20,583 nt of DNA from Alphaproteobacteria bacterium (GCA_030746295.1 JASLMY010000066.1:1-20583), one strand, 5' to 3'. Shown: positions 1-9,044, counted from the first letter of the stretch. Notes: generated by a model not told the origin, from the letters alone. Made by a program: numbers and translations.

Positions 1-1272
1 GAGATGGCCGCCATCTGGGCGCCCGAGACCCGGTTCCAGATCTGGCTCGAGATCGAGGCCCACGCGATGGACGCGCAGGCAGCCCTCGGCATCGTGCCGG
101 CGGCGGCGGCCAAGGCGGTCTGGGACAAGGGCGGCTTCGACGTCGCCCGGATCGACGAGATCGAGGCCGAGGTCAAGCATGACGTCATCGCCTTCCTGAC
201 CTCGCTCGCCGAGCATGTCGGGCCCGAGGCCCGCTTCGTGCACCAGGGCATGACCTCCTCCGACGTCCTCGACACCTGTTTCAACGTGCAACTCGTGCGC
301 GCCGCCGACATCCTGATCGCGGACCTGGACGGCCTGCTGGCGGCCCTGAAGCGGCGCGCCTTCGAGCACAAGCTGACGCCCTGCATCGGCCGCAGCCACG
401 CAATCCACGCCGAGCCGACGACCTTCGGCCTGAAGCTGGCCCAGGCCTATGCCGAGTTCGCCCGCAACCGCGCCCGGCTGCAAGCCGCCCGGGCGGAAGT
501 CGCGACCTGCGCCATCTCGGGCCCCGTCGGCACCTTTGCCAGCACCGAGCCAGCCGTCGAGGCGCACGTCGCCGAAAAGCTGGGGCTGGCGGCGGAGCCG
601 ATTTCGACCCAGGTGATCCCGCGCGACCGGCACGCCATGTTTTTCGCCACGCTCGGCGTCGTCGCCGCGTCGATCGAGCGGCTGGCGACCGAGATCCGCC
701 ACCTGCAACGGACCGAGGTGGGGGAAGCGGCGGAGTTCTTCTCGGAAGGTCAAAAGGGCTCCAGCTCGATGCCGCACAAGCGCAATCCCGTGCTGACCGA
801 GAACCTGACCGGGCTCGCCCGCGTCGTCCGCGGCATGGTGACGCCGGCCTTGGAGAACGTCGCCCTCTGGCACGAGCGCGACATCTCGCATTCCAGCGTC
901 GAGCGCATGATCGGCCCCGACGCCACGGTGACGCTCGACTTCGCGCTGGCGCGCCTCGCCGGCGTCGTCGACAAGCTCGACGTCTATCCCGAGCGCATGG
1001 CCCGGAACCTCGATGCGCTTGGCGGCCTGATCCACTCGCAACGCGTCCTCTTGGCCCTGACCCAAGCCGGGCTCAGCCGCGAGGCGGCCTACGCCGCGGT
1101 GCAGCGCCACGCCAAGATCGTCTGGGCCGAGGGCGGCAGCTTCCTCGAACTCCTGCGCGCCGACGACGAGGTTCGCGCCGCCCTGCCCGAGGCCGAGCTC
1201 GAGGCCCTCTTCGATCTCGACTATCACCTGAAACACGTCGACACGATCTTCGCTCGCGTCTTTGGCAAGTGA
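1..1272 (+). CDS. purB: Adenylosuccinate lyase PurB (5' end outside window)
   Basis: PurB catalyses two fumarate-releasing steps of purine synthesis: SAICAR to AICAR and adenylosuccinate to AMP. The frame is open from base 1. The first codon (E) followed by M-A-A-I-W matches the family's usual R-P-E-M-A-A-I-W context, so the true start lies roughly ten codons upstream and the ATG at base 4 is internal. Visible landmarks are the G-M-T-S-S-D segment near residue 81, G-R-S-H-A-I-H-A-E near 130 with the conserved histidines, and the fumarase/aspartase superfamily signature G-S-S-S-M-P-H-K-R-N-P near 252-262. The C-terminal helical domain is complete, and the length fits a PurB of about 430 residues. 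The gene ends at a TGA and is followed by an AT-rich spacer. The other pur genes resume about 3.1 kb downstream on the same strand. Confidence 0.97.
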   Translation, partial: EMAAIWAPETRFQIWLEIEAHAMDAQAALGIVPAAAAKAVWDKGGFDVARIDEIEAEVKHDVIAFLTSLAEHVGPEARFVHQGMTSSDVLDTCFNVQLVRAADILIADLDGLLAALKRRAFEHKLTPCIGRSHAIHAEPTTFGLKLAQAYAEFARNRARLQAARAEVATCAISGPVGTFASTEPAVEAHVAEKLGLAAEPISTQVIPRDRHAMFFATLGVVAASIERLATEIRHLQRTEVGEAAEFFSEGQKGSSSMPHKRNPVLTENLTGLARVVRGMVTPALENVALWHERDISHSSVERMIGPDATVTLDFALARLAGVVDKLDVYPERMARNLDALGGLIHSQRVLLALTQAGLSREAAYAAVQRHAKIVWAEGGSFLELLRADDEVRAALPEAELEALFDLDYHLKHVDTIFARVFGK

Positions 1273-1397
1273 CTCAATATCGAAATATAGCCCAATTCGC
1301 AAAATGTAATACGGAATAGTAGCAAAAATACCGAAATAAATTCGGCAACAGACTAATTTTGGAGTTATGTATGGGGGCGGCGCCGGCCGGTTGACGA
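1273..1397. other. AT-rich intergenic leader between purB and the MFS gene
   Basis: This spacer of about 125 bp is markedly AT-rich in a very GC-rich window, especially at 1273-1370. It holds a small inverted repeat CCGAA/TTCGG at 1331-1335 and 1341-1345 with a 5-nt loop. A good ribosome site GGAG (1361-1364) precedes ATG 1371. That ATG opens a 7-codon frame ending at TGA 1392-1394, 3 bases before the GTG start of the MFS gene. The region probably carries the MFS promoter, but I see no convincing -35/-10 pair. Confidence 0.5.
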
Positions 1398-2645
1398 GTG
1401 AGCGATCAGGAGCAGCATCGGCCGGCCGCGTTCAGGATCTACCTGGTGCTTTGCGCAGCCTATGTCGCGAGCCAGTTCTACCGGGTCGCCAACGCCGCCA
1501 TCGCGCCCGAGCTGATGGCCGAGCTCAGCCTCTCGGCCGAGGCGATGGGCGTGGTCACCGGTCTCTTCTTCCTCGCCTTCGCGGCGGCGCAGATCCCGGC
1601 CGGGGTGCTGCTGGACCGTTTCGGCCCGCGCCGCACGATGTCGGGCCTCTTCGCGCTCGCGGTCCTGGGCGCCCTCGTCTTCGCGATCGCCGACGGTGCT
1701 GCGCTGCTCGGCCTCGGCCGCGTCCTGATAGGCCTCGGCTGCGCCGCCGGCCTGATGGGCTCGATGGTGGTGATCGCCCGCTGGTACCCGGAATCGCGCT
1801 TCGCCCACCTCTCGGCGACGCTCTTCGTGGTCGGCGGTGCGGGCACCTTGCTCGGTACGACGCCGCTTGCCGGGGCGGTCGAATTCGTCGGCTGGCGCGG
1901 CGCCTTTCACGCCATGGCGGCGCTGACCGCGGTCTTTGCGCTGGCTCTCTATCTGGTGGTGCGCGACGCCCCACCCGGCCGGCGGCACGAGGCCGAAGGC
2001 GAGAGCTGGGGCGAGGTCTGGCAGGGTCTTCGTGCCGTCGTCGCCAACGGCCAGCTCTGGCTCGTGGCCGCGATCCAATTCGTCGGCTACGCCAGCGTGC
2101 TGACCGTGATCGGGCTCTGGGGCGGGCCCTACCTTTCCGACGTGCACGGCCTTGCGCCGGTCCCGCGCGGCAACATGCTGCTGGCGCTAAATGTCGCCGC
2201 GCTGGCCGGCGTCATGGCCTGGGGCCAGATCGACCGCCTGGTCGCGAGCCGCAAGTGGCTGATCGTCTCGGCGGCCTGCCTGACCGCGGCGGTCCTGACG
2301 GTGCTGGCGCTCTGGCCGGCGCCGGGCCTGTGGCTGGCGGGACTACTGCTGGTGCTCTTCGCGGCCTGCGGCAGCTACGTGATGCTGAACCACGCCTTTG
2401 CCCGCCGAATCCTGCCCGACCACCTGGTCGGGCGCGGCCTCACCTTCCAGAACCTGGCGGTCTTCCTCGGTATCTCGGCGATCCAGTCCGCCTCGGGCGT
2501 GATCGTCGGTGGTTTCGAGAGCCAGGGCACGGCGGCACCGGAGGTCGCCTACAGGGCGGTCTTCGGCTTCCTCGCCGTCTTGCTGGTGATCTCCGCCCTG
2601 GTCTTCGCCTTCGCCCGGGAGGAGCGCGCGCGCCCCGTCGCCTAG
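1398..2645 (+). CDS. MFS transporter, 415 aa
   Basis: This is a polytopic inner-membrane protein of the major facilitator superfamily. The hydrophobic profile is compatible with 12 transmembrane segments, beginning with the helix around residues 14-35. Loop 2-3 contains the MFS motif A-like sequence L-L-D-R-F-G-P-R-R-T. Gly/Ala-rich helices with G-L-G-x-A-A-G-L-M-G in the TM4 region also fit. The GTG at 1398 is the first start available in this frame, because an in-frame TGA lies at 1392-1394. The ribosome site directly upstream is weak, so initiation may depend on the upstream 7-codon frame. The substrate cannot be inferred; the family covers drugs, sugars and organic acids. The stop codon overlaps that of the convergent glutaredoxin gene. 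Confidence 0.9.
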   Translation: MSDQEQHRPAAFRIYLVLCAAYVASQFYRVANAAIAPELMAELSLSAEAMGVVTGLFFLAFAAAQIPAGVLLDRFGPRRTMSGLFALAVLGALVFAIADGAALLGLGRVLIGLGCAAGLMGSMVVIARWYPESRFAHLSATLFVVGGAGTLLGTTPLAGAVEFVGWRGAFHAMAALTAVFALALYLVVRDAPPGRRHEAEGESWGEVWQGLRAVVANGQLWLVAAIQFVGYASVLTVIGLWGGPYLSDVHGLAPVPRGNMLLALNVAALAGVMAWGQIDRLVASRKWLIVSAACLTAAVLTVLALWPAPGLWLAGLLLVLFAACGSYVMLNHAFARRILPDHLVGRGLTFQNLAVFLGISAIQSASGVIVGGFESQGTAAPEVAYRAVFGFLAVLLVISALVFAFAREERARPVA

Positions 2646-2881
2646 AGGCCTAAGAGCCTGTCGACACCCTCCGGCCCGAGGTCGGGGCCGAAGAGGAGCT
2701 CACCGTCGACCTCCAGGATCGGGGCGGAGCGGATGTTCATCTCCTCGAAGCGCTCGGCCGCCTCTTCCTCCATCAGCAGGTCCTTGACGACGAACTCGAC
2801 CCCCTTGGCCCGCAGATAGCCCTTGAGCTGCTCGCACGGGGCGCAGAGCGGGGTCGAGTAGACGATCACTTGCCGCTCCAT
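2642..2881 (-). CDS. Small glutaredoxin / NrdH-like thiol reductase with CAPC motif, 79 aa
   Basis: This is a single thioredoxin-fold domain of 79 residues. It starts with a beta strand (V-I-V-Y-S-T), followed by a dithiol active site C13-A-P-C16, a Y-L-R helix, and the K-D-L-L strand. An S-A-P-I segment is at the position of the conserved cis-proline, and the protein ends in a short G-x-x-x-x-x-L-L helix. Glutaredoxins of this size reduce disulfides or carry electrons to a partner. The ATG is 4 nt after the stop of the upstream selenoprotein gene, with a purine-rich G-A-A-G-G-G-A-A-G-G ribosome site inside that gene's end. The two are therefore almost certainly cotranscribed, which suggests the glutaredoxin serves the selenoprotein. 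Its TAG stop shares a CTAG tetranucleotide with the convergent MFS gene's stop. Confidence 0.88.
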   Translation of the reverse strand: MERQVIVYSTPLCAPCEQLKGYLRAKGVEFVVKDLLMEEEAAERFEEMNIRSAPILEVDGELLFGPDLGPEGVDRLLGL

Positions 2882-2885
2882 GGCT

Positions 2886-3764
2886 TCAGACCTTCCCTTC
2901 GTCCTTCAGCTTGCGGTACTCGTCCTTGTCGCGGAGCCAGCGCTCGGTCGCTTCTTCGTTCAGGAAGGGCTGTTCCTTGGTGAATATCTTGGACTTCCAC
3001 GCCTCACCGCCGGGCCAATCGTAGGGCGCCTCGATCGTCGTGCGCGGACCCTTGGCGCTGACCAACAGGTCCAGCGCCATCGAGACGATCTCGCGCTGCA
3101 TCTCGTCGTCGTAAGGCACGCCGCAAGGATTGCCGAGCGGGAAGTCGGTATAGACCAGCCGGGCGACGCCGCAGTGCTCGACGATGTCGCGGGCGTTGGC
3201 GACCAGGACCGTGGGAATGCCGTGTTCTTCGAGGTATCTGGCGATCAAACTGATCGTCTGATGGCAGACCGGTCATATCGGCGTCATCAAGGCGACGTCG
3301 ACGCCGTCTTCACGGCAACGCCTGACCACCTCCGGCCCGTCCTGCTCCAACGTCTTGCGGGAGCTGTAGCTGGTGAAGACGCCGTGCGAGCGGGCGGCGA
3401 CGGAGCCGATCTTGCCGGCCGCGGCCAACTCGTGCAGGCGGGTCAACGGGAAATAGGAATCGACGTCCTCGATATGGGTCGCGTGGGTGTCGAAATGCTC
3501 TTGCCGGCTGAAGAGCTTCTCCACGGGCGTGTCCGAGGGGATCGAGTAGACGTTGCCCAACATGGAATTGAACTCGCCCTGGGCCGCCTGGTCGTCCTTC
3601 ATGTGGACGTCGCTGGTGGAAACGATCGTGACCCGGCATTCCGACAGCGGCTTCGCCAGCGGCGTGAACGGCACCTCGTCGAAATGGGCCCACTCGTAAG
3701 GCTTCTCATAGCCCTCGGCGGCGTAGTATTCGCGCGTCCGGTCGATGTAGCGCACGTAGTCCAT
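2886..3764 (-). CDS. GrdB/PrdB-like selenoprotein (Sec164), 292 aa with UGA read as selenocysteine
   Basis: This belongs to the glycine/sarcosine/betaine/D-proline reductase selenoprotein B-like family. The frame runs from ATG 3764 to TGA 2886 and is interrupted only by an in-frame TGA at 3275-3273, codon 164. Residues 1-163 and 165-292 are in the same frame and together make one family-length protein. The N-terminal half has the family-typical R-V-T-I-V-S-T-S-D-V-H strand, I-P-S-D-T, and F-P-L-T-R-L-H-E-L segments. The UGA lies in T-P-I-U-P-V-C-H-Q-T, where cysteine homologues carry Cys, giving a U-x-x-C redox pair (U164, C167). The second half has D-F-P-L-G-N-P-C-G. GAGAGG lies about 10 nt upstream of the ATG. 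The protein is probably cytoplasmic and redox-active; its substrate is unknown. The main alternative is a TGC-to-TGA error or mutation. Confidence 0.85.
3233..3275 (-). promoter_or_regulatory. Candidate bacterial SECIS element downstream of the Sec UGA
   Basis: In the mRNA sense, the UGA is at 3275-3273. A perfect 5-bp hairpin CGAUC/GAUCG with apical loop AGUUU occupies 3256-3242. The loop begins 21 nt after the UGA and has G as its second base. This fits the general bacterial SECIS pattern of a hairpin within the coding region shortly after UGA with a loop G near the apex. A lower stem can be drawn between GGU-CUG (3270-3265) and CAG-(AU)-ACC (3240-3233). A competing hairpin GUCUG/CAGAC sits at 3269-3256. 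The drawing was made by eye, without energy calculation. Confidence 0.55.
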
Positions 3765-3818
3765 GGCCTGCCCTCTCAGCCCTTGCTCGGAGCGGAAAGC
3801 ATGGCCGCAGGACGGGCC

Positions 3819-3849
3819 AAAATCAAGCCGCCGCGACCCTTGGTCGCGG
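3819..3849 (-). terminator. Probable terminator of the DUF1476 gene
   Basis: On the minus strand, 11 bp after the zeta-inhibitor stop codon, an 8-bp perfect stem CCGCGACC/GGTCGCGG (3849-3842 with 3838-3831) closes a 3-nt loop. It is followed after 8 nt by a short T4 run (3822-3819). The stem is strong but the U-tract is weak and displaced, so termination may be partial and allow read-through into the selenoprotein gene. Confidence 0.55.
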
Positions 3850-3859
3850 TACCGGCGCC

Positions 3860-4180
3860 TTACTCGTTGACGATTTGCTCGCGGGCCTCTTCCATCAGGT
3901 CGGCCATTTGGCGGCGGACCCGATGCTCGGAGAGGTCCAATTCCTTGGCCTGCAGATCGCCCCAGACCTTCCGGAAGACGTCCTCCTCACCGGGCTCCTC
4001 GAAGTCGGCCCTGACCACCTGCTTGGCGTAGGCCTCGGCTTCGTCGCCTTCGAGGCCCAGATGCTCCGCCACCCAGAGGCCCAACAGCTTGTTGCGCCGG
4101 GCCGTGATCTTGAAATTGGTCTCTTCGTCGTGGGCGAACTTCTTCTCGAAGGTCTTCTCGCGGTCATTGAAGGTGTTCAT
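3860..4180 (-). CDS. DUF1476 family protein, ATPase inhibitor subunit zeta, 106 aa
   Basis: This small, charged, helical protein matches the alphaproteobacterial DUF1476 / zeta family from its N-terminal M-N-T-F-N-D-R-E-K-T-F-E-K-K-F through the R-R-N-K-L-L-G-L-W-V-A and D-V-x-R-K-V segments to the acidic C-terminus. In Paracoccus-type enzymes zeta binds the F1 sector of ATP synthase and blocks ATP hydrolysis; the N-terminal region is the inhibitory part. I chose ATG 4180 because it gives the family N-terminus and length and is preceded by a GAGGAG ribosome site. The longer reading to 4363 adds low-complexity sequence unlike the family. It is divergent from purC across a spacer of about 240 bp, an arrangement common in the class. 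Confidence 0.92.
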   Translation of the reverse strand: MNTFNDREKTFEKKFAHDEETNFKITARRNKLLGLWVAEHLGLEGDEAEAYAKQVVRADFEEPGEEDVFRKVWGDLQAKELDLSEHRVRRQMADLMEEAREQIVNE

Positions 4181-4419
4181 CGGCGCCTCGCTCCTCAACG
4201 CTTTGTTTTCCTGCCCCGACAACCACATAGTCCGGCGCCGGCAAGGAATCAACCGGATTTCCCGGGCCGAGTCCCGGGTGCCGGCAGCGGCCGGTGAACG
4301 GTCCAGGGCGGCTCCCGGGGCGAGATTGTGTCGACCGACGTTGTCGGCTATGTTGCGCGCCAATTCGGGCGCCAGACCGGGGATCGACGTCGGCGTCCCG
4401 CCTCATCTGAGGATATCTC
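4181..4419. other. Divergent promoter region between the zeta inhibitor and purC, with a repeat-like segment
   Basis: This 239-bp non-coding spacer must hold the promoter of the minus-strand zeta inhibitor gene and probably that of the purC operon. Around 4247-4283 there is a CCCGGG..CCCGGG pair in a context (GGAATC.. CCGGATTTCCCGGG ..CCCGGGTGCCGG) resembling degenerate copies of the CCGGATTCCCGGGT-type extragenic repeats of GC-rich proteobacteria. No clear -35/-10 boxes or PurR-type operator are recognisable by eye. Confidence 0.45.
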
Positions 4420-5184
4420 ATGGCCAGGCGTAGAAAAGTCTATGAAGGCAAGGCCAAGGTCTTGTTCGAGGGGCCCGAGCCGGGCACGCTGGTGCAGTAC
4501 TTCAAAGACGACGCCACCGCCTTCAACAACGAGAAGAAGGGCGTCATCACCGGCAAGGGCGTGCTGAACAACCGCATCTCCGAGCACATCATGACCCGGC
4601 TCGGAGAGATCGGCATGCCGACCCACTTCGTGCGCCGGCTCAACATGCGCGAGCAGCTGATCCGCGAGGTCGAGATCATCCCGATCGAGGTCATCGTCCG
4701 CAACGTCGCCGCCGGCTCGATCTCCAAACGCCTCGGCATCGCCGAGGGGACGCCGCTGCCGCGCTCGATCGTCGAGTACTGCTACAAATCCGACGAGCTG
4801 GGCGACCCACTGGTCACGGAAGAGCACATCACCTGTTTCGGCTGGTCGAGTCCGGGCGAGCTCGACGAGATGATGTCGATGGCGCTCCGGATCAACGATT
4901 TTCTCTACGGCATGTTCGTCGCCGTCGGCATTCGCCTGGTCGACTTCAAGTGCGAGTTCGGCCGCCTCTACCAGGGCGACGACGTGCGCATCGTGCTCGC
5001 CGACGAGATCAGCCCGGACTCCTGCCGGCTTTGGGACACGGAAAGCAACGAGAAGCTGGACAAGGACCGCTTCCGCCGCGACCTTGGTGCCGTCGCCGAA
5101 GCTTACCAAGAGGTCGCCCGCCGCCTCGGCATCCTGCCCGAGGGCGGCCCCCGCGACCTCAAGGGTCCGGCGGTCATGCAATAG
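4420..5184 (+). CDS. purC: Phosphoribosylaminoimidazole-succinocarboxamide (SAICAR) synthase PurC, 254 aa
   Basis: PurC ligates aspartate to CAIR using ATP, giving SAICAR, the substrate of PurB. The protein has the diagnostic N-terminus K-V-Y-E-G-K-A-K, then D-D-A-T-A-F-N. The central [13 protein letters not shown] segment near residue 90 is present. The substrate-binding stretch L-V-D-F-K-C-E-F-G near 174 and the [16 protein letters not shown] signature near 190-205 follow. The length of 254 residues is normal for the bacterial enzyme. The start ATG 4420 has a GAGG ribosome site 8 nt upstream. It heads a tight operon: purS starts 15 bp after its stop. Confidence 0.97.
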   Translation: MARRRKVYEGKAKVLFEGPEPGTLVQYFKDDATAFNNEKKGVITGKGVLNNRISEHIMTRLGEIGMPTHFVRRLNMREQLIREVEIIPIEVIVRNVAAGSISKRLGIAEGTPLPRSIVEYCYKSDELGDPLVTEEHITCFGWSSPGELDEMMSMALRINDFLYGMFVAVGIRLVDFKCEFGRLYQGDDVRIVLADEISPDSCRLWDTESNEKLDKDRFRRDLGAVAEAYQEVARRLGILPEGGPRDLKGPAVMQ

Positions 5185-5199
5185 GGGCAGCAGACCCTG

Positions 5200-5442
5200 G
5201 TGAAGGCACGCGTTCACATCTACCTGAAGCCGGGCGTCCTCGACCCGCAGGGCAAGGCGGTCGAACGGGCGCTGGGCAATCTCGGTTTCAACGGCGTCGA
5301 CGAGGTCCGCCAAGGCAAGTTGATCGAGTTGCGACTGGCCGAGAGCGATCCCGACAAGGCGCGCCGCGCCGTCGAGGAGATGTGCGGCAAGCTGCTCGCC
5401 AACACCGTGATCGAGAACTACGCCATCGAGCTCGAGGATTGA
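5200..5442 (+). CDS. purS: FGAM synthase subunit PurS, 80 aa
   Basis: PurS is the small structural subunit of the three-part formylglycinamidine ribonucleotide synthase (PurS/PurQ/PurL), and helps channel ammonia from PurQ to PurL. The sequence shows the family pattern: K-A-R-V-H-I-Y-L-K-P-G-V-L-D-P-Q-G at the N-terminus, the L-G-x-x-G strand-turn, V-R-Q-G-K, and the C-terminal L-A-N-T-V-I-E-N-Y segment. Its length of 80 residues is typical. It starts with GTG, preceded by a G-rich AGGGGCAG site in the 15-bp gap after purC. Its presence is required by the short form of PurL encoded downstream. Confidence 0.95.
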   Translation: MKARVHIYLKPGVLDPQGKAVERALGNLGFNGVDEVRQGKLIELRLAESDPDKARRAVEEMCGKLLANTVIENYAIELED

Positions 5443-5509
5443 AGGTCTCGAAGACAGTGCGTTCGCGGCTCGCTTACCTCCGAACCGATTCTGAACTGGA
5501 CGTGTGGCC

Positions 5510-6186
5510 GTGAAGGCGGCGGTAATCGTCTATCCGGGCTCCAACCGCGAGAGCGACATGCAGGTCGCGCTCGAGCGGGCCGGCGCCTCGGTGGTGCTGG
5601 TTTGGCACGGCGAGACGACCGTGCCCGTGGCCGACTTGATCGTGCTACCGGGCGGCTTCGCCCATGGCGACTACTTGCGCGCCGGTGCCATGGCGGCGCA
5701 TTCACCGGTGATGGCCGAGGTCAAGGCCGCGGCCGGGCGGGGCGTGCCCGTGCTCGGCGTCTGCAACGGCTTTCAGGTCCTGACCGAGAGCGGCCTCTTG
5801 CCGGGGGCGCTGCTGCGGAACGCCGGCCTGAAGTTCGTCTGCCGCGAGGTCCACCTCTCGGTCGAGACCAGCCAGAGCATCTTCACCAACGGCTACGAGG
5901 CCGGCCAGGTGTTGCGGGTCCCCGTCGCCCACCACGACGGCCAGTATTACGCTGACGACGAGACACTGGCCCGGCTTCGCGACCAGGATCGGATCGCCTT
6001 CCGCTATGCCGCCGGCGACAGCCCGGGGCCGGCCAATCCAAACGGCTCGGTCGACGATATCGCCGGCATCTACAACGAAGCCAAGACCGTGCTCGGCCTG
6101 ATGCCGCACCCCGAGGACGCCGTCGACCCGGCCCATGGCGGCACCGACGGCCGCGCCCTCTTCGAGGGCCTGGCGCGGGCGCTTCG

Positions 6187-6190
<4 letters not shown>
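5510..6190 (+). CDS. purQ: FGAM synthase glutaminase subunit PurQ, 226 aa
   Basis: PurQ is the class I glutamine amidotransferase of FGAM synthase and releases ammonia for PurL. The N-terminus [11 protein letters not shown], the [14 protein letters not shown] block, and the nucleophile elbow G-V-C-N-G-F-Q (Cys at about residue 85) are present. The second catalytic element L-M-P-H-P-E near the C-terminus supplies His and Glu. GTG 5510 gives the usual family N-terminus; GTG 5504 is a two-codon-longer alternative. A 60-bp spacer separates it from purS. Its stop overlaps the purL start in an ATGA (6187-6190), which implies translational coupling of these two subunits. Confidence 0.96.
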
Positions 6191-8409
<2,219 letters not shown>

Positions 8410-8415
8410 CGCGGC

Positions 8416-8652
8416 ATGGCGATGGACGCGGGCGAGATCGAGCGGCTGATCCGGGAGAGCATTCCGGACGCGCGCGTGACGATCGAGGATCTGCGCGGCG
8501 ACGGCGACCACTACGCGGCACACGTCGTCTCGGGCGCCTTCGCCGGCAAGAGCCGGGTGCAACAGCACCAGATGGTCTACGCCGCCTTGCAGGGCCGGAT
8601 GGGCCAGCAGCTCCACGCCTTGGCGCTGCAAACCTCGACGCCGACCGACTAG
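8416..8652 (+). CDS. BolA family protein, 78 aa
   Basis: This is a short BolA/IbaG-type protein with the family's class II KH-like fold. The N-terminal helix E-I-E-R-L-I-R-E-S-I-P-D-A, the D-G-D-H-Y strand, the F-A-G-K-S-R-V-Q-Q-H-Q-M-V-Y segment with the conserved helix-turn residues, and the L-H-A-L-A-L-Q-T terminal strand are all visible. Such proteins pair with monothiol CGFS glutaredoxins to bind or hand over [2Fe-2S] clusters. The gene starts 6 bp after the purL stop and precedes grxD, the expected partner, by 51 bp. The context supports iron-sulfur or iron homeostasis rather than purine synthesis itself. Confidence 0.92.
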   Translation: MAMDAGEIERLIRESIPDARVTIEDLRGDGDHYAAHVVSGAFAGKSRVQQHQMVYAALQGRMGQQLHALALQTSTPTD

Positions 8653-8703
8653 CAGGGCCGCGGGACGGCCCGGACCAGGGACCACACTCAGGAGAACCAG
8701 GGG

Positions 8704-9042
8704 ATGAACGACCAAGTAGTCTTCGACCGTATCCGCCAGGACATCCAGGACAACGACGTCGTCCTTTACATGAAGGGCACGCCGGTCTTTCCGCAATGCG
8801 GCTTTTCCGCCACGGTGGTCGGCGTCTTGAGCCACCTCGGCATCAAGTTCAAGGGCATCGACGTGCTGCAGGACCCGAGCCTGCGCGATGGCATCAAGCA
8901 CTTCTCGGAGTGGCCGACGATCCCGCAGCTCTACGTCAAGGGCGAGTTCGTCGGCGGCTGCGACATCATCCGCGAGATGTTCGAGTCGGGCGAGCTGCAG
9001 AGCTTCCTCTCCGAGAAGGAAGTGGCGCGCGCGGAGGCTTGA
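8704..9042 (+). CDS. grxD: Monothiol glutaredoxin GrxD (Grx4 family), 112 aa
   Basis: GrxD carries or transfers [2Fe-2S] clusters, usually as a homodimer or a heterodimer with BolA. The protein shows the complete signature: V-V-L-Y-M-K-G-T near residues 19-26, P-Q-C-G-F-S with the single active cysteine at C32, W-P-T-I-P-Q-L-Y around 74-81, and G-E-F-V-G-G-C-D-I near 84-92. These residues form the glutathione and cluster site. The length is normal. An AGGAG site lies upstream in the 51-bp gap after the BolA gene, and the next gene starts 2 bp after its stop. The BolA-grxD pairing agrees with the known protein partnership. Confidence 0.96.
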   Translation: MNDQVVFDRIRQDIQDNDVVLYMKGTPVFPQCGFSATVVGVLSHLGIKFKGIDVLQDPSLRDGIKHFSEWPTIPQLYVKGEFVGGCDIIREMFESGELQSFLSEKEVARAEA

Positions 9043-9044
9043 GG

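Noticed and set aside
1367..2653. Plus-strand open frame starting at ATG 1367 over the MFS gene
   Set aside because: It is an arginine/glycine-rich out-of-frame shadow. The frame from GTG 1398 shows membrane helices and the MFS motif A.
2886..3764. Reading the selenoprotein locus as a pseudogene or as two separate small genes
   Set aside because: Both parts are in one frame, match one family continuously, and the stop is specifically UGA in the redox motif with a C three residues later. A random nonsense mutation would not be expected exactly there.
2880..4031. Long plus-strand open frame (383 codons) antisense to the selenoprotein and zeta genes
   Set aside because: It is a GC-rich shadow with no recognisable domain. 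The minus strand explains the same DNA by conserved proteins with ribosome sites.
4348..5313. Minus-strand open frame across purC
   Set aside because: It is a shadow of purC, which is unmistakable on the plus strand.
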